Counted from the stretch's first letter, positions 36,948-51,515 are shown. The stretch: DNA of 64,000 nucleotides from an uncultured Pelagibacteraceae bacterium (GCA_902594405.1 CACJMB010000003.1:62001-126000); one strand, 5' to 3'. Made by a program: numbers and translations. The notes: generated from the sequence alone by a model not told the origin.

Positions 36948-38108
36948 ATGAATATTCACGAGCATCAAGCTAAACAAATATTAAAAAAATATGGAGCTGT
37001 AGTTCCAGAAGGAGTATTTGCGCTTAATGTTGATGAACTTATTCAAAAAGCAAAAGCACTCAAAACTGAGAAATATGTGCTTAAAGCACAAATCCATGCT
37101 GGAGGTAGAGGAAAAGCTGGTGGTGTAAAAATTTTAAACTCTATTGAGGAACTAACAGTAGCAGCTAAAGAATTACTTGGAAAAACACTAGTTACTCATC
37201 AAACTGGCCCTGAAGGTAGAGAGGTAAAAAGATTATACGTAGAAGAATCATCAAATATAGATAAAGAATTTTACTTATCGTGCCTGGTTGATAGGGCAAG
37301 TTCTAAAATTGCATTTATATCAAGTGACCAAGGAGGGATGGACATTGAAGAAGTTGCAAGCAGTTCACCTGAAAAAATTATAACTACAAAAGTTAATATG
37401 GGTGATGAAATTTCTGAGTCAGATTGTGAAAAAATAATTAATATTTTTAATTTAAATGAAGACACGAAAAAACAAGCAATAACATTAATTAAATCAATAT
37501 ATAAAATGTTTGTAAGTACTGACGCAAACATGGTTGAAGTAAATCCATTAATTTTGACAAAAGAGGAAAAAATTGTTTGTTTAGATGCAAAAGTTAATTT
37601 CGACTCTAACGCTTTATTCAGGCATCCAGAAATTGTTGAATTAAGAGATTTAAATGAGGAAGATCCTACCGAGATAGAAGCTAGCAAGCATGATCTTGCA
37701 TATATCAAGCTAGATGGAAGTATTGGCTGTATGGTAAATGGAGCAGGATTAGCAATGGCAACTATGGATATAATTAAATTGTATGGTAAAGAGCCAGCAA
37801 ATTTTTTAGATGTAGGTGGTGGCGCATCCAAAGAAAAAGTATCTGCCGCATTAAAGATAATTCTCTCAGATAAAAATGTTAAAGGTATTTTAATTAATAT
37901 TTTTGGAGGAATAATGAGATGTGATGTCCTTGCTCAAGGAGTAGTTGATGCAGCTAAAGAAATTAATATTGCTGTACCTTTAGTTGTGAGATTAGCAGGC
38001 ACAAATTTCAAGGAAGGAAAAGAAATTCTTGATAATTCTGGATTAAAATTAATTTCTGCAGAAAATTTAGATGATGCTGCTAAGAAAATTGTTGAGGCGA
38101 TAAAATAA
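36948..38108 (+). CDS. sucC: Succinyl-CoA synthetase subunit beta
   Basis: 386 aa ATP-grasp subunit. '[20 protein letters not shown]' at the start and '[16 protein letters not shown]' are family hallmarks; 'VEVNPLILT' carries metal-binding residues and '[17 protein letters not shown]' belongs to the C-terminal CoA-ligase domain. It joins sucD, 1 bp downstream, to make ATP or GTP from succinyl-CoA. Confidence 0.97.
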   Translation: MNIHEHQAKQILKKYGAVVPEGVFALNVDELIQKAKALKTEKYVLKAQIHAGGRGKAGGVKILNSIEELTVAAKELLGKTLVTHQTGPEGREVKRLYVEESSNIDKEFYLSCLVDRASSKIAFISSDQGGMDIEEVASSSPEKIITTKVNMGDEISESDCEKIINIFNLNEDTKKQAITLIKSIYKMFVSTDANMVEVNPLILTKEEKIVCLDAKVNFDSNALFRHPEIVELRDLNEEDPTEIEASKHDLAYIKLDGSIGCMVNGAGLAMATMDIIKLYGKEPANFLDVGGGASKEKVSAALKIILSDKNVKGILINIFGGIMRCDVLAQGVVDAAKEINIAVPLVVRLAGTNFKEGKEILDNSGLKLISAENLDDAAKKIVEAIK

Positions 38109-38109
38109 A

Positions 38110-38985
38110 ATGTCGGTTTTGGTAAATAAAAATACTAAAGTAATTTGTCAGGGATTTACTGGCTCACACGGAACATTTCATTCAGAGCAGGCTATAAAAT
38201 ATGGAACCAATCTTGTTGGTGGAGTTACGCCAAAAAAAGGTGGACAAAAACATTTAGACAGACCAGTTTTTAATAGTGTTTTAGAGGCAAAAAATGAACT
38301 AGGAGCAGATGCAACTATGATTTATGTACCTGCTAAATTTGCTGCAGCAGCAATCATTGAAGCTATTGATGCATCAATTGAACTTATTGTTTGTATAACA
38401 GAGGGTATTCCAATTCAGGATATGCTTAAGGTAAGACAAAAATTAACTGGCTCTAATAGCAGATTAATTGGACCCAATTGTCCAGGAATAATCACACCAG
38501 ATGAATGTAAAATTGGGATTATGCCGGGAAGTATTCACAAAAGAGGAAGTGTTGGAATTGTATCAAGGTCAGGAACATTGACATATGAAGCAGTAGCCCA
38601 AACAACTGAAAATGGACTTGGTCAATCAACTTGTATTGGTATTGGTGGTGATCCTATTAATGGAACAAATTTTATAGATTGTTTAGATTTATTTTTAAAT
38701 GACTCTGAAACAGAATCTATTTTAATGATAGGTGAAATTGGTGGAACAGCTGAAGAAGAAGCGGCTGACTTTATAAAAAATCATAAGATTAAAAAACCGA
38801 TAGTTGGATTTATTGCTGGAATTACCGCCCCTCCAGGAAGGAGAATGGGGCATGCTGGTGCCATTATATCAGGTGGCAAGGGTGGAGCTGAAGATAAAAT
38901 TAAAAAAATGGAAGAATGTGGTATTACAGTTGCCAAATCACCATCAATTATTGGAAAAACTTTATTTGATAAACTGTCTAATTGA
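38110..38985 (+). CDS. sucD: Succinyl-CoA synthetase subunit alpha
   Basis: 291 aa CoA-binding subunit. '[19 protein letters not shown]' near the start is the CoA-binding loop, and the phosphorylated histidine lies in '[16 protein letters not shown]' (~247). Length is normal. It begins 1 bp after sucC and is followed by a 34-bp gap and sucA, keeping the alphaproteobacterial order mdh-sucC-sucD-sucA-sucB. Confidence 0.97.
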   Translation: MSVLVNKNTKVICQGFTGSHGTFHSEQAIKYGTNLVGGVTPKKGGQKHLDRPVFNSVLEAKNELGADATMIYVPAKFAAAAIIEAIDASIELIVCITEGIPIQDMLKVRQKLTGSNSRLIGPNCPGIITPDECKIGIMPGSIHKRGSVGIVSRSGTLTYEAVAQTTENGLGQSTCIGIGGDPINGTNFIDCLDLFLNDSETESILMIGEIGGTAEEEAADFIKNHKIKKPIVGFIAGITAPPGRRMGHAGAIISGGKGGAEDKIKKMEECGITVAKSPSIIGKTLFDKLSN

Positions 38986-39019
38986 AAAAAAATATTAGAG
39001 GGATATATTAAATAAAAAG

Positions 39020-41938
39020 ATGTCTTCATCAAAAAATCTTGATTTCGAAAAAACTTCATTTTTAAACAAATCTAATAGTGCATTTATAGAAGAAATGTAT
39101 TTAAAGTTTGTAAATAAAGATGCTGATCTTCCAGAAAGTTGGGCAAATTATTTTGAGGGAATTGGTGAAGAACTAAATGTTATAGCAAAAGAAATTAATG
39201 GTCCATCATGGGGACCTACTAAAAAAAAGATTGATATTGATGAATTACAAAAAAAAATAGAAGAACAAGATAAAAATGATTTTGATAATGTCAAATTAGA
39301 CACTTCAGAAAAATTTAATTTTCAATTACTTGCTGACTCAAATAAAGATTCTATTAGTGCTGTAGCATTAATTAGAGCATATAGACTAAGAGGACATTTA
39401 TTAGCAGATCTTGATCCTTTAGAAATGAGAGAGTCAGAATATCTAGATGAGCTTCATCCAGATTTTTACGGTTTTAAAAAAGAAAATTACGATAAGAAAA
39501 TTTTTCTAAACGGGGTAATCAATCGTAAATATGCAAATATAAAAGAAATACTTAAGTTTATGAAGAAAACCTACTGTGGAAAAATAGGTTATGAGTTCAT
39601 GCATATTTCAAACCCAGATGAAAGAAAGTGGTTTAGGGACAGGATAGAGCAAGATAAAAATGCACTTCAATTTACAAAAAATGGTAAAGAGGCAATTTTA
39701 AATAAATTGGTACAGGCAGAAGGATTTGAAAAATTTTTAGCTACAAAGTATGTGGGAACAAAAAGATTTGGCTTAGATGGTGGCGAAAGTTTAATACCTG
39801 CTCTTGAACAAATAATAAAAATTGGTGGTCAAAATTATATAAAAGAAGTTAAAATAGGTATGTCTCATAGAGGTAGGCTTAATGTTTTGGCAAACGTTTT
39901 ACAAAAATCTTACAAAAAAATTTTTAATGAGTTTGCTGGTGAGTTTAGTACTGATTCTGAAGATAGTGCTGGAGATGTAAAATATCATCTTGGAGCGTCG
40001 TCTGATAGAGAATTTGATGGAAATTCAGTACATGTCAGTTTAACAGATAATCCTTCTCATTTAGAGGCTGTTAACCCAGTTGTTTTAGGTCAAACAAGAG
40101 CCAAACAATTTTTTCATAAAGACCGTCAAAGAAATAAAGTTATACCTATTCTCATTCATGGGGATGCAGCCTTTGCTGGTCAAGGAGTTGTAGCAGAATG
40201 TTTTGCAATGTCTGGACTACCAGGACATAATACTGGAGGAACAATTCATATTATTGTTAATAACCAGATAGGATTTACTACTAGTCCAAGATTTGCGAGG
40301 TCTTCACCTTATCCATCTGATGTTGCAAAAATGGTAGAGGCTCCAATTCTTCATGTTAATGGTGATGATCCAGAAGCAGTTGTTTATGCAACTAGAATAG
40401 CAACTGAATTTAGATTAAAATTTAATAGAGACGTTGTAGTAGATTTAATTTGTTATAGAAGATTTGGACATAATGAGGGAGATGAGCCTTCATTTACTCA
40501 ACCTTTAATGTATAAAAAAATTAGATCTCATCCCAGTGTTTACAAAATTTATGGAAATAAATTAGTAAACGAAAAATCTATAACTGAAGAATTATTAAAT
40601 CAAAATGTTAAATCATTTAAAGATTTACTTGATGAACAATACAAAAGTGCAAAAGATTATAAACCTAAAATAGAATGGTTTGAGGGAACATGGTCAAGAT
40701 ATAAACCTGAAAGAGGTAAAGATAAGAGGGGTATAACAGGTTTCGATGAAAATAAATTAAAAATAATCTCAGGTAAAATAAATGGTATTCCTGAGGAAAA
40801 AAATATTCACAAGACTATCTCTAAAATATTTAATGCTAGAAAAGAAAGTGTTGAAAAAGGTACTGGAATTGATTGGTCTTCAGCTGAATCTTTAGCTTTT
40901 GGATCTTTGCTAGAGGAGGGATATCCAGTTAGGCTTGTAGGACAAGACTCTGGAAGAGGAACATTCAGTCAACGACATTCTGTTTTAAGAAATCAAATAG
41001 ACAATTCTAGGTACATTCCACTGAATAATATTTCTAAAAATCAAAAGCAATTTGAAGTAGTAGATAGTTTTTTATCTGAACTTGCGGTTTTAGGTTTTGA
41101 ATATGGTTATAGTCTAGTAGAGCCAAATACACTTACACTTTGGGAAGCACAATTCGGTGACTTTGCTAATGGAGCTCAAGTAGTAATTGATCAATTTATT
41201 GCATCTGGTGAGAGAAAATGGAATAGAGCATCTGGTATAGTAATGTTGTTACCTCACGGATATGAAGGACAAGGACCAGAACATTCTTCAGCAAGATTAG
41301 AAAGATTTTTACAACTATGCTCAAACGATAATATGCAAGTAATGAACTGCACAACCCCAGCAAATTATTTTCATGCTTTAAGAAGACAAATGCATAGGAG
41401 TTTCAGAAAGCCACTAATCATAATGACACCAAAATCATTATTAAGAAATAAGTATTGTGTTTCAAATTTAGAAGATTTTAACAAAAAAAATACTTTCCAT
41501 AGAGTATTGTGGGATCATGCTATAGATCCTAAGTCTAAAGGATTTATTAAACTAAAAGAAAGTTCTAAAATAAGAAAAGTAATTCTTTGTTCTGGAAAAG
41601 TATATTTTGATTTGTTAGACGCCAGAGAAAAGCTTAAAAGAGATGATGTAGTGATGTATAGAATTGAACAATTGTATCCATTTCCAGCAAAAGCTTTGGT
41701 TAAGGAGTTAAAACCATATGCTGAAAATGCTGAATTCTTTTGGTGTCAAGAAGAACCAAAAAATATGGGTGCTTGGTTTTCAGTTAGAGATTATATCCAA
41801 TGGACATTAGACACTTTAAAGGCTAATAATAATAAAATTTCTTATATAGGAAGAAGCCCAGACGCAACTCCTGCAACAGGATATGCCAAAAGGCATAATT
41901 CTCAACAACAAGAAATAATTAACAAGGTATTTGATTAA
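39020..41938 (+). CDS. sucA: 2-oxoglutarate dehydrogenase E1 component
   Basis: 972 aa thiamine-diphosphate enzyme that decarboxylates 2-oxoglutarate and passes the succinyl group to lipoyl-E2. The N-terminal '[20 protein letters not shown]' helix docks on E2. '[16 protein letters not shown]', '[19 protein letters not shown]' with '[11 protein letters not shown]' (thiamine and magnesium sites), and the transketolase-like domain ending '[18 protein letters not shown]' are intact. It is slightly longer than E. coli SucA and fits the alphaproteobacterial size. Confidence 0.98.
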   Translation: MSSSKNLDFEKTSFLNKSNSAFIEEMYLKFVNKDADLPESWANYFEGIGEELNVIAKEINGPSWGPTKKKIDIDELQKKIEEQDKNDFDNVKLDTSEKFNFQLLADSNKDSISAVALIRAYRLRGHLLADLDPLEMRESEYLDELHPDFYGFKKENYDKKIFLNGVINRKYANIKEILKFMKKTYCGKIGYEFMHISNPDERKWFRDRIEQDKNALQFTKNGKEAILNKLVQAEGFEKFLATKYVGTKRFGLDGGESLIPALEQIIKIGGQNYIKEVKIGMSHRGRLNVLANVLQKSYKKIFNEFAGEFSTDSEDSAGDVKYHLGASSDREFDGNSVHVSLTDNPSHLEAVNPVVLGQTRAKQFFHKDRQRNKVIPILIHGDAAFAGQGVVAECFAMSGLPGHNTGGTIHIIVNNQIGFTTSPRFARSSPYPSDVAKMVEAPILHVNGDDPEAVVYATRIATEFRLKFNRDVVVDLICYRRFGHNEGDEPSFTQPLMYKKIRSHPSVYKIYGNKLVNEKSITEELLNQNVKSFKDLLDEQYKSAKDYKPKIEWFEGTWSRYKPERGKDKRGITGFDENKLKIISGKINGIPEEKNIHKTISKIFNARKESVEKGTGIDWSSAESLAFGSLLEEGYPVRLVGQDSGRGTFSQRHSVLRNQIDNSRYIPLNNISKNQKQFEVVDSFLSELAVLGFEYGYSLVEPNTLTLWEAQFGDFANGAQVVIDQFIASGERKWNRASGIVMLLPHGYEGQGPEHSSARLERFLQLCSNDNMQVMNCTTPANYFHALRRQMHRSFRKPLIIMTPKSLLRNKYCVSNLEDFNKKNTFHRVLWDHAIDPKSKGFIKLKESSKIRKVILCSGKVYFDLLDAREKLKRDDVVMYRIEQLYPFPAKALVKELKPYAENAEFFWCQEEPKNMGAWFSVRDYIQWTLDTLKANNNKISYIGRSPDATPATGYAKRHNSQQQEIINKVFD

Positions 41939-41943
41939 TTTTA

Positions 41944-43242
41944 ATGAGTGAAAAAATAGTAGTCCCTGTTCTTGGCGAAAGTATAACAGAAGCGACTGTT
42001 GCAAAATGGTTAAAAAACGCAGGTGATACAGTCGAAGCAGATGAGCCAATTGTAGAACTTGAGACAGACAAAGTAAACTTAGAAGTGCCATCTCCAATTT
42101 CTGGCGTGTTAACAGAGATAAATTCACAAGATGGATCAGTCGTTGAAGTAGGAGCGTTATTAGGTTCTGTATCAGCAGAAAGTGGAGCGGTTAAATCTGC
42201 GCCAAAAACGCAAAAAGTAATCAAGCAAGAGGAAATAGTTCCTGTAGAGAGCAATGTAATAAAATTAGATGCAAATAAAAAAGAACCAAAAGTATTTGAA
42301 GAAAAAGACATGGAAGAACCCAAAGAGAAACCATTGGTTTTAACTGAGGAAGTTAAACCAGATGTTGCTCCTAAAAGAAATGTTAATCCAACCTTGTCTC
42401 CAGCAGTGAGAAAAATAGTAACTGAAAATAATATCGATATTAATTCAATTCAAGGTTCAGGAAAAGATGGGAGAGTTTTAAAAGGAGATTTAATAAGTTT
42501 GATGGGCGCAAATCCAAAACCATCTGAAAGAAAAATTCAATATGGTGAAGAAGAACGAATTAAGATGACTAGGTTGAGACAGACTATTGCAAAAAGATTA
42601 AAACAAGCCCAAGAGAATGCTGCTCTTTTAACAACATTTAACGAAGTTGATATGAGCAGTGTGATGGAAATGAGGAAAGAAAATCAAGAGGATTTCCAAA
42701 CTCGTTATGGAATAAAATTAGGATTTATGTCTTTCTTTGTTAAAGCATGTGTGGTTGCTTTAAAAAATTTCCCTGCGGTGAATGCTGAAATAGAAGGAGA
42801 TGAGATTGTCTATAAAAACTATTACAATATTAGCTTTGCTGTTGGAACAGATAAGGGTTTGGTTGTTCCAGTTTTGAGAAATGCAGATGAATTATCCTTT
42901 GCTGATATTGAAAAAAATATTAAAGAAATTTCAGAAAAAGCTCGAGATGGAAAGCTAACGATTGAAGATCTCCAGGGAGGAACATTTACTATAAGTAATG
43001 GAGGCGTGTATGGTTCTATGCTTTCAACTCCAATACTAAATTTACCTCAATCTGGAGTGTTGGGCATGCATAATATAGTGGAAAGACCTATTGTTGTAGA
43101 CGGTGAAATCAAAATAAGACCAATTATGTATTTAGCATTATCCTATGATCACAGAATTATTGATGGAAAAGAATCTGTATCTTTCCTTAAAATGATTAAA
43201 GAAAACTTAGAAGACCCTAGAAGGTTGTTTTTAGATATTTAA
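41944..43242 (+). CDS. sucB: 2-oxoglutarate dehydrogenase E2 component (dihydrolipoyl succinyltransferase)
   Basis: 432 aa core subunit. One N-terminal lipoyl domain with the lipoylated Lys in '[12 protein letters not shown]' (~43), an acidic/Lys linker (~85-140), the E1/E3-binding domain '[20 protein letters not shown]' and '[11 protein letters not shown]' (~150-185), and a C-terminal catalytic domain with '[17 protein letters not shown]' (His and Asp of the active site). It starts 5 bp after sucA and abuts lpd. Confidence 0.97.
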   Translation: MSEKIVVPVLGESITEATVAKWLKNAGDTVEADEPIVELETDKVNLEVPSPISGVLTEINSQDGSVVEVGALLGSVSAESGAVKSAPKTQKVIKQEEIVPVESNVIKLDANKKEPKVFEEKDMEEPKEKPLVLTEEVKPDVAPKRNVNPTLSPAVRKIVTENNIDINSIQGSGKDGRVLKGDLISLMGANPKPSERKIQYGEEERIKMTRLRQTIAKRLKQAQENAALLTTFNEVDMSSVMEMRKENQEDFQTRYGIKLGFMSFFVKACVVALKNFPAVNAEIEGDEIVYKNYYNISFAVGTDKGLVVPVLRNADELSFADIEKNIKEISEKARDGKLTIEDLQGGTFTISNGGVYGSMLSTPILNLPQSGVLGMHNIVERPIVVDGEIKIRPIMYLALSYDHRIIDGKESVSFLKMIKENLEDPRRLFLDI

Positions 43243-44643
43243 ATGTCAGAAAAATTTCAAGCTGTAGTTATTGGAGGTGGACCGGGTGGTTATGTGTGTG
43301 CAATCAGACTTGCTCAATTAGGATTAAAAACTGCATGTATAGAGTCTAGAGGGTCTTTGGGAGGTACTTGTTTAAATGTTGGTTGCATCCCATCAAAAAG
43401 CCTACTTAATCTGTCTGAAGAATTTCATAAAGTAAAAAGTTTAGCAAACAAAGGTATTGAAGTTGGTGAAGTAAAATTAAATTTAGACAAAATGATGAAA
43501 AGCAAAGATAAAGCTGTAACCGTTCTTACAAAAGGTGTTGAGTTTCTTTTGAAAAAAAACAAAGTTACTTATTTTAAAGGACACGGAAGTTTTAAATCTA
43601 AAAATGAAATTTTAATAAAGGATGATAAAAATAAAGAAACCATCATCCAAACAGAAAAAACAGTTATTGCAACAGGATCAGTTCCAGTTTCATTACCAGG
43701 AATAGAAATAGATGAGAAAACAATTGTCTCATCAACAGGTGCTTTAAAGTTAGAAAAGGTACCTAAGAAAATGGTTGTAGTAGGAGGAGGCTATATAGGA
43801 TTGGAGATGGGATCTGTATGGTCAAGACTTGGAGCAGAGGTACAAGTTGTTGAATTTTTAGATCATATTACACCTGGAATGGATAAAGAAATCTCATCAG
43901 AATTTATGAAAATATTAAAAAAACAGGGAATGAAATTCAATATGCAAAATAAAGTTGAAACAATTAAAAAAAATGCAGCTGGTGCAGTGGTTTCAACAGT
44001 AGATAAAGACGGTAATAAAAATAATTTTGAGTGTGATGTTGTTTTGATTTCTGTTGGTAGAAAACCCAATACAGATGGTTTGAACCTAGAGTCTGTAGGA
44101 GTAGATCTTGATGAAAGAAATAGAATTAAAACTGATAAAATTTTTAAGACTAACGTTGAAAATATTTATGCAATAGGCGATGTAATTGTTGGTCCAATGC
44201 TTGCACATAAAGCGGAGGACGAAGGTATAGCAGTTGCAGAAAACATAGTTGGTCAATCTGGACATGTAAATTACGATACAATCCCAGGAGTAGTTTATAC
44301 AACACCAGAAGTAGCATCAATCGGTAAAACTGAGGAACAATTAAAAGAATTAAATAAAAAATATAAAGTAGGGAAATTTTCGTTTATGGCTAATTCAAGA
44401 GCTAAGGCCATAGATGATGCGGAAGGTTTTGTTAAGATTTTAGCTGATGAGCAAACAGATAAAGTATTAGGTGCACATATAATTGGACCTCATGCAGGAG
44501 AATTAATTGCAGAGATTGGTGTTGCAATGGAATTTGGTGCAAGTGCAGAAGATATCGCCCGAACTTGTCATGCTCATCCAACATTTTCTGAAGCAGTTAA
44601 AGAAGCTGCTTTATCAGTAGATAAAAGAGCAATACACTCTTAA
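43243..44643 (+). CDS. lpd: Dihydrolipoyl dehydrogenase (E3)
   Basis: 466 aa FAD-dependent disulfide oxidoreductase that reoxidises lipoyl groups of the 2-oxoglutarate dehydrogenase complex. FAD loop '[20 protein letters not shown]' (~8-27), redox disulfide '[13 protein letters not shown]', NAD loop '[15 protein letters not shown]', '[20 protein letters not shown]', and the catalytic His-Glu pair in '[15 protein letters not shown]' at the C-terminus are all present. It starts right after the sucB stop, so E1, E2 and E3 are one transcriptional set. Confidence 0.97.
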   Translation: MSEKFQAVVIGGGPGGYVCAIRLAQLGLKTACIESRGSLGGTCLNVGCIPSKSLLNLSEEFHKVKSLANKGIEVGEVKLNLDKMMKSKDKAVTVLTKGVEFLLKKNKVTYFKGHGSFKSKNEILIKDDKNKETIIQTEKTVIATGSVPVSLPGIEIDEKTIVSSTGALKLEKVPKKMVVVGGGYIGLEMGSVWSRLGAEVQVVEFLDHITPGMDKEISSEFMKILKKQGMKFNMQNKVETIKKNAAGAVVSTVDKDGNKNNFECDVVLISVGRKPNTDGLNLESVGVDLDERNRIKTDKIFKTNVENIYAIGDVIVGPMLAHKAEDEGIAVAENIVGQSGHVNYDTIPGVVYTTPEVASIGKTEEQLKELNKKYKVGKFSFMANSRAKAIDDAEGFVKILADEQTDKVLGAHIIGPHAGELIAEIGVAMEFGASAEDIARTCHAHPTFSEAVKEAALSVDKRAIHS

Positions 44644-44665
44644 TTTTTTTTCATATTATAAAAAT

Positions 44666-46621
44666 ATGAAATATCCGATTCTTGTACCAAATATTTTTAA
44701 TCATCCATTCACTTATGAAAGTAGTTTAAAACTTAAAGTTGGTGATTATGTAATGGTACCTTTTGGAAAATCAAAAATTACCGGTGTTGTTTGGGACGAA
44801 TTTGAAAAAAATAATAATAAAAATTTTAAGACTAAAAATATAATCAAGAAATTAGACGTTACTCCGTTAAAAAAAAATACAATAAATTTTTTAAATTGGT
44901 TTGCAGAATATAATCTTATCCCAAAGGGTATGGCTTTAAAGTTAGTACTCTTAACTAGTAATGCGGTAGAGAACAAAGAAAATCAACTTTATCAAATATT
45001 TGATAGCAAAATTAAACAAACCTTAATCAAGCTATCTAGTGATCAAAATAAATCTCTAAAAAAAATGAATGCTTCAAATAAAAAATTTAGAGTTCATGTT
45101 TTACAAGGCACAACTGGATCAGGAAAAACATTAGTTTATTTTGAAGCATTAAAACCACTGATAGAGAAGGGTTTTCAAGGATTAATTTTATTACCAGAAA
45201 TAGGTTTAACTAGTCAGTTTGAACAAAAATTTTTAGAATATTTTGGTTTTAAGCCCGCAGTTTGGCACTCAGGTATTTCAAAAAAAAAGAAAGAATTAAT
45301 TTGGAGCGGCGTTTCTAATGGTAAAATAAAAATAATTATTGGTGCAAGGTCTTCATTATTTTTACCATTTAAAAAATTAGGAATGATAATTGTTGATGAG
45401 GAACATGATCAATCATTTAAACAAGATGAAGGCATAACCTACAATGCTCGTGATATGGCAATTTCTAGAGCATCTTTTGAAAACATTCCAATAAATTTGA
45501 TTACTGCTGTTCCTTCAATAGAAACTTTTGAAAATATTAAAAAGGGTAAATACGAGGTTTCTAGAATAAATGAAAGATATCAAAACGCAGCTTTACCTAA
45601 TTATGAAATTATTAATTTAAATAATACCAAACTTGAAAAACAATCATGGCTATCAAATAAAATTATTGAAAAAGTTAATTTACATTTAGAAAAAAAAGAT
45701 CAAGTTTTGTTTTTTTTAAACAGAAGAGGTTTTTCTCCAAATGCTTTATGTAATAAGTGTTTTACAAGTTTCACATGTCCAAATTGTAGTATCAATTTAG
45801 TTTATCATAAAAATAAAAATAACTTATTATGTCATTATTGTGGATACAAATCTGATCTTAAAAGGGACTGTACAAAAGAAGGCACTTGTGAATTTATTTT
45901 TAGCGGTCCCGGTGTTGAGAGAATTTCAGAAGAGGTAAAAAGAAAATTCCCTGGAAAAAAAATAGAGATTTTTTCAAGTGACACAATGAATAAAAAAGAT
46001 TCTAAAGAAAAAATAGATAAAATTATAAATAATGAAACGCATATTTTAGTTGGAACTCAATTAATTTCGAAAGGTTTTCATTTTCCAAGCTTAAATTGCA
46101 TTGTAGTTGTTGATATCGATCTTTCATCTCAAGGACATGATTTAAGAGGTGCAGAAAAAAATTTGCAGCTCTATCATCAACTTTCAGGACGTGCAGGAAG
46201 AACAGGAAAACCAGCAACGGTATATTTTCAAACTTATGAAAATAATACTAAGATGATTTCAGAAATTACAAGTAAAAATCCAGATATTTTTTTAGAAAGA
46301 GAACTAGAGATAAGAAAAAAAAATAAACTACCTCCATTTCAAAGGTTTATTTCTTTAATCCTAACGGGAGATAATGAAATTAAATTAGAAAAAGAAGCTA
46401 TTAATTTTAAAAATTTCATTGAAAATAAAATTGAAGGAAAAATATTAGGGCCTGTGAATGCCCCATTATTTAGATTAAAGAGAAAATTTAGAATTAGATT
46501 TTTAATCAGAGGTTTAAAATCCATGAAACTACAAAGCTCTCTTGCAAAAATTATTCCAAAATATAAATTTTCTTCTGGAATAAAACTTTCAGTTGATGTT
46601 GATCCAATTAACTTCAATTAA
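44666..46621 (+). CDS. priA: Primosomal protein N' (replication restart helicase PriA)
   Basis: 651 aa superfamily 2 helicase that reloads the replisome at stalled forks. Walker A 'LQGTTGSGKTLVYFEAL' (~149-165), DEAH-type box 'MIIVDEEHDQSFKQDEG', and the zinc-binding cysteines in 'CNKCFTSFTCPNCSINL' and 'LLCHYCGY' are present. The helicase C-terminal motif 'GTQLISKGFHFPSLNCIVVV' and 'QLSGRAGRTGKP' follow. It is somewhat shorter than E. coli PriA (732) because of a reduced N-terminal DNA-binding region. A terminator-like hairpin follows the stop. Confidence 0.95.
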   Translation: MKYPILVPNIFNHPFTYESSLKLKVGDYVMVPFGKSKITGVVWDEFEKNNNKNFKTKNIIKKLDVTPLKKNTINFLNWFAEYNLIPKGMALKLVLLTSNAVENKENQLYQIFDSKIKQTLIKLSSDQNKSLKKMNASNKKFRVHVLQGTTGSGKTLVYFEALKPLIEKGFQGLILLPEIGLTSQFEQKFLEYFGFKPAVWHSGISKKKKELIWSGVSNGKIKIIIGARSSLFLPFKKLGMIIVDEEHDQSFKQDEGITYNARDMAISRASFENIPINLITAVPSIETFENIKKGKYEVSRINERYQNAALPNYEIINLNNTKLEKQSWLSNKIIEKVNLHLEKKDQVLFFLNRRGFSPNALCNKCFTSFTCPNCSINLVYHKNKNNLLCHYCGYKSDLKRDCTKEGTCEFIFSGPGVERISEEVKRKFPGKKIEIFSSDTMNKKDSKEKIDKIINNETHILVGTQLISKGFHFPSLNCIVVVDIDLSSQGHDLRGAEKNLQLYHQLSGRAGRTGKPATVYFQTYENNTKMISEITSKNPDIFLERELEIRKKNKLPPFQRFISLILTGDNEIKLEKEAINFKNFIENKIEGKILGPVNAPLFRLKRKFRIRFLIRGLKSMKLQSSLAKIIPKYKFSSGIKLSVDVDPINFN

Positions 46622-46622
46622 C

Positions 46623-46646
46623 CGCAAAAAAGAGGCCTTTTTTACG
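46623..46646 (+). terminator. Terminator-like hairpin after priA
   Basis: CGCAAAAAAG (46623-46632) pairs with CTTTTTTACG (46637-46646) around a 4-base AGGC loop with one mismatch. The T run is inside the 3' arm, which is common for AT-rich terminators. It separates priA from the ATP synthase operon. Confidence 0.5.
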
Positions 46647-46656
46647 AATCCGCTAC

Positions 46657-46685
46657 TTGAAGACATAAGGGTCATATGCTATTTA
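46657..46685 (+). promoter_or_regulatory. Putative promoter of the ATP synthase operon
   Basis: TTGAAG (46657-46662), 17-bp spacer, TATTTA (46680-46685), placed just after the priA terminator-like hairpin and about 45 bp before the atpH start. The -10 match is moderate. Confidence 0.4.
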
Positions 46686-46729
46686 GGGCGTGATTTTTAA
46701 ATAATCTTCAACATTATAGAGGAACCAAG

Positions 46730-47287
46730 TTGAGTAAAGACACCGGATTTTCAATAACTTCAGCTGAAAGGTATTCTCTTGCGCTTTTTGAACTTTCAGA
46801 GGAAAACAATCTTTTAAGTCAGATCGAAGATCAGTCTTCATCTATTCTTAATTTAATTGAGCAAAGTGAAGATTTTTCTAATTTGATTAAAGATCCAACT
46901 ACAAGCCAAGAAGATTTATTAAAAGTAATCAATACAATCTCTGAAAATAATAAATTTGAGTCTTTATTTAAAAATTTTTTAAGTTTCTTAATTCAAAAAA
47001 GACGTTTCTTTTTTATTGAGCGTATTCTTAAAAGCTTTATTGAGATTTGTTCAAGAAAAAGAGGTGAACTTAAGGCAGAATTAAAATCAGCAAAAGAATT
47101 ATCTAATGAAGAAATTGCAAAAATTACAGAGGAGTTAACAAAAAATTTTAGCTCAAAGATAAAATTAAACTACAAACATGACGAAAGTTTAATAGGAGGT
47201 TTGGTAGTACAAGTAGGAAGTACTATGGTCGATACCTCAATTAAAAATAAATTACAACAAATCGAAAATAGAATGATAGAGGCATAA
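46730..47287 (+). CDS. atpH: ATP synthase F1 subunit delta
   Basis: 185 aa stator subunit linking the top of F1 to the b-subunit stalk. The start is TTG at 46730, preceded by GAGGA at good spacing, and no in-frame ATG fits the family N-terminus ('SAERYSLALFELSEEN'). The conserved C-terminal block 'DESLIGGLVVQVGSTMVDTSI' (~147-167) is clear. It heads the alphaproteobacterial F1 operon atpHAGDC; the F0 genes are elsewhere. The atpA start follows immediately. Confidence 0.95.
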   Translation: MSKDTGFSITSAERYSLALFELSEENNLLSQIEDQSSSILNLIEQSEDFSNLIKDPTTSQEDLLKVINTISENNKFESLFKNFLSFLIQKRRFFFIERILKSFIEICSRKRGELKAELKSAKELSNEEIAKITEELTKNFSSKIKLNYKHDESLIGGLVVQVGSTMVDTSIKNKLQQIENRMIEA

Positions 47288-48823
47288 ATGGAAATAAATC
47301 CTTCAGAAGTTACAAAAATATTAAAAGAACAAATTAAAAATTTTGGTGATAAAGCAGAAGTCACAGAAGTTGGTCAAGTTTTATCAGTTGGAGACGGTAT
47401 TGCTAGGATTTATGGTTTGGATAATGTTCAAGCTGGTGAAATGGTAGAGTTTGCAGATGGTTCAAAAGGTATGGCTCTAAACTTAGAAAGTGAAAACGTT
47501 GGTGTCGTAATTTTTGGTGATGACAGAAATGTTAAAGAAGGGGATGTAGTAAAAAGAACGGGTAATATTGTTGATACTCCAGTTGGAAAAGAATTATTAG
47601 GAAGAGTAGTGGATGGTTTAGGAAATCCTATTGATGGAAAAGGACCATTAGATAAAGGAATTAAAAAAAGCAGGGTTGAAGTAAAAGCTCCTGGTATTAT
47701 TCCACGACAATCAGTAAGTGAACCAATGCAAACTGGTCTTAAATCAATTGATAGTCTAGTTCCGATTGGAAGAGGGCAAAGGGAATTAATTATTGGTGAT
47801 AGACAAACTGGTAAAACAGCAGTTGCAGTAGATGCAATCATTAATCAAAAAAAAATCAATGAATCTGGAGATGAAAAACAAAAACTCTATTGTATATACG
47901 TTGCAGTTGGACAAAAAAGATCAACAGTAAGACAAATTCAAAAAACATTAGAAGAAGCTGGAGCTATGGAGTACACAACAATCGTTGCTGCTACTGCGTC
48001 GGACTCTGCTCCTTTACAATTTTTAGCACCATACACAGGTTGTGCTATGGGAGAGTATTTTAGAGATAATGGAATGCATGCGTTAATAATTTATGATGAT
48101 TTGTCTAAACAAGCAGTTGCTTATAGACAAATGTCATTGCTATTAAGAAGACCTCCAGGACGTGAGGCTTATCCTGGAGATGTATTTTATCTTCATAGCA
48201 GATTACTTGAAAGAGCAGCTAAATTAAGTGACGAACATGGAGGTGGATCACTTACTGCACTGCCAATTATTGAAACACAAGGTGGAGACGTATCCGCGTT
48301 TATTCCAACTAACGTTATTTCAATTACAGACGGACAAATTTTCCTTGAAACAGAACTATTTAACCAAGGTATAAGACCTGCAATTAACGTAGGTTTATCA
48401 GTATCTAGGGTTGGTTCATCAGCTCAAACAAAAGCGATGAAAAAAGTTTCTGGTTCAATGAAACTAGAGTTAGCACAATACAGAGAAATGGCAGCTTTTG
48501 CTCAATTCGGATCTGATTTAGATGCATCTACTCAGCAGCTTTTGAATAGAGGCTCTAAACTAACTGAACTTTTAAAACAAAAACAATATTCACCGATGAC
48601 TGTTGCAGAACAAGTTATTTCAGTATTTTGTGGAGTGAAAGGTTATCTTGATGATATTGATTTAAAAGACGTTGCTGAATTTGAGAGCAAGATTATTGAA
48701 AAATGTAAATCAGATAAGTCTGAGATTATCGAGTCAATTTTAACTTCAGGAAAACTTGAGGAAGATAAAGAAAATTTACTTGTTGAGGTAATCACTCAAT
48801 TAAAAGGAAATTTTAAATCTTAA
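47288..48823 (+). CDS. atpA: ATP synthase F1 subunit alpha
   Basis: 511 aa non-catalytic nucleotide-binding subunit of the F1 hexamer. Walker [16 protein letters not shown] (~170-184) and the region '[20 protein letters not shown]', the alpha signature '[17 protein letters not shown]' with the arginine finger, are intact. The conserved N-terminal '[19 protein letters not shown]' gives the start. It abuts atpH and lies 6 bp before atpG. Confidence 0.98.
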   Translation: MEINPSEVTKILKEQIKNFGDKAEVTEVGQVLSVGDGIARIYGLDNVQAGEMVEFADGSKGMALNLESENVGVVIFGDDRNVKEGDVVKRTGNIVDTPVGKELLGRVVDGLGNPIDGKGPLDKGIKKSRVEVKAPGIIPRQSVSEPMQTGLKSIDSLVPIGRGQRELIIGDRQTGKTAVAVDAIINQKKINESGDEKQKLYCIYVAVGQKRSTVRQIQKTLEEAGAMEYTTIVAATASDSAPLQFLAPYTGCAMGEYFRDNGMHALIIYDDLSKQAVAYRQMSLLLRRPPGREAYPGDVFYLHSRLLERAAKLSDEHGGGSLTALPIIETQGGDVSAFIPTNVISITDGQIFLETELFNQGIRPAINVGLSVSRVGSSAQTKAMKKVSGSMKLELAQYREMAAFAQFGSDLDASTQQLLNRGSKLTELLKQKQYSPMTVAEQVISVFCGVKGYLDDIDLKDVAEFESKIIEKCKSDKSEIIESILTSGKLEEDKENLLVEVITQLKGNFKS

Positions 48824-48829
48824 TAATTT

Positions 48830-51122
<2,293 letters not shown>

Positions 51123-51123
<1 letters not shown>

Positions 51124-51515
51124 TGAGCGAAGAGTTTAAAGTTGAAATAGTAAATCCTGAAAAATCTTTTTTAGTAAAAGATGATGTTTCAGAAGTTGTG
51201 GTCCCTGCTTTTGAAGGAGAGATGGGAATATTGAAGGATCATATTTCTATTATTTCCTTTTTGAAACCTGGGATAATTAAGATTTTATCAAAATCAGGTG
51301 ATGAAAATTACTATGTTGAAGATGGGATTGTTGAGTTTAAAAATAACAATCTATCTATTTTAACAAGTACAATTTTTAATCTTGCGGATATGGATAAATC
51401 AAAGCAACAAGATTTACTTAAACAGGCAGAAGAAGAGGCTAATAAAACCGATATTAACGATCAATCTAAATATTTAGCAGATCAAAAAGTTGAAGTTTTA
51501 AAAACTCTAAATTAA
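51123..51515 (+). CDS. atpC: ATP synthase F1 subunit epsilon
   Basis: 130 aa subunit of the rotor, with the beta-sandwich N-terminal domain ('KVEIVNPEKSFLVKDDVSEV', 'PAFEGEMGILKDHISIISFL') and a short helical C-terminal domain that can inhibit ATP hydrolysis. Its start overlaps the atpD stop. Its 3' end overlaps the 3' end of convergent rppH by 9 bp, so no intrinsic terminator separates the two operons. Confidence 0.94.

Noticed and set aside
37271..37831. 186-aa ORF antisense to sucC
   Set aside because: It is a shadow of the well-conserved sucC, with no ribosome site or plausible neighbours.
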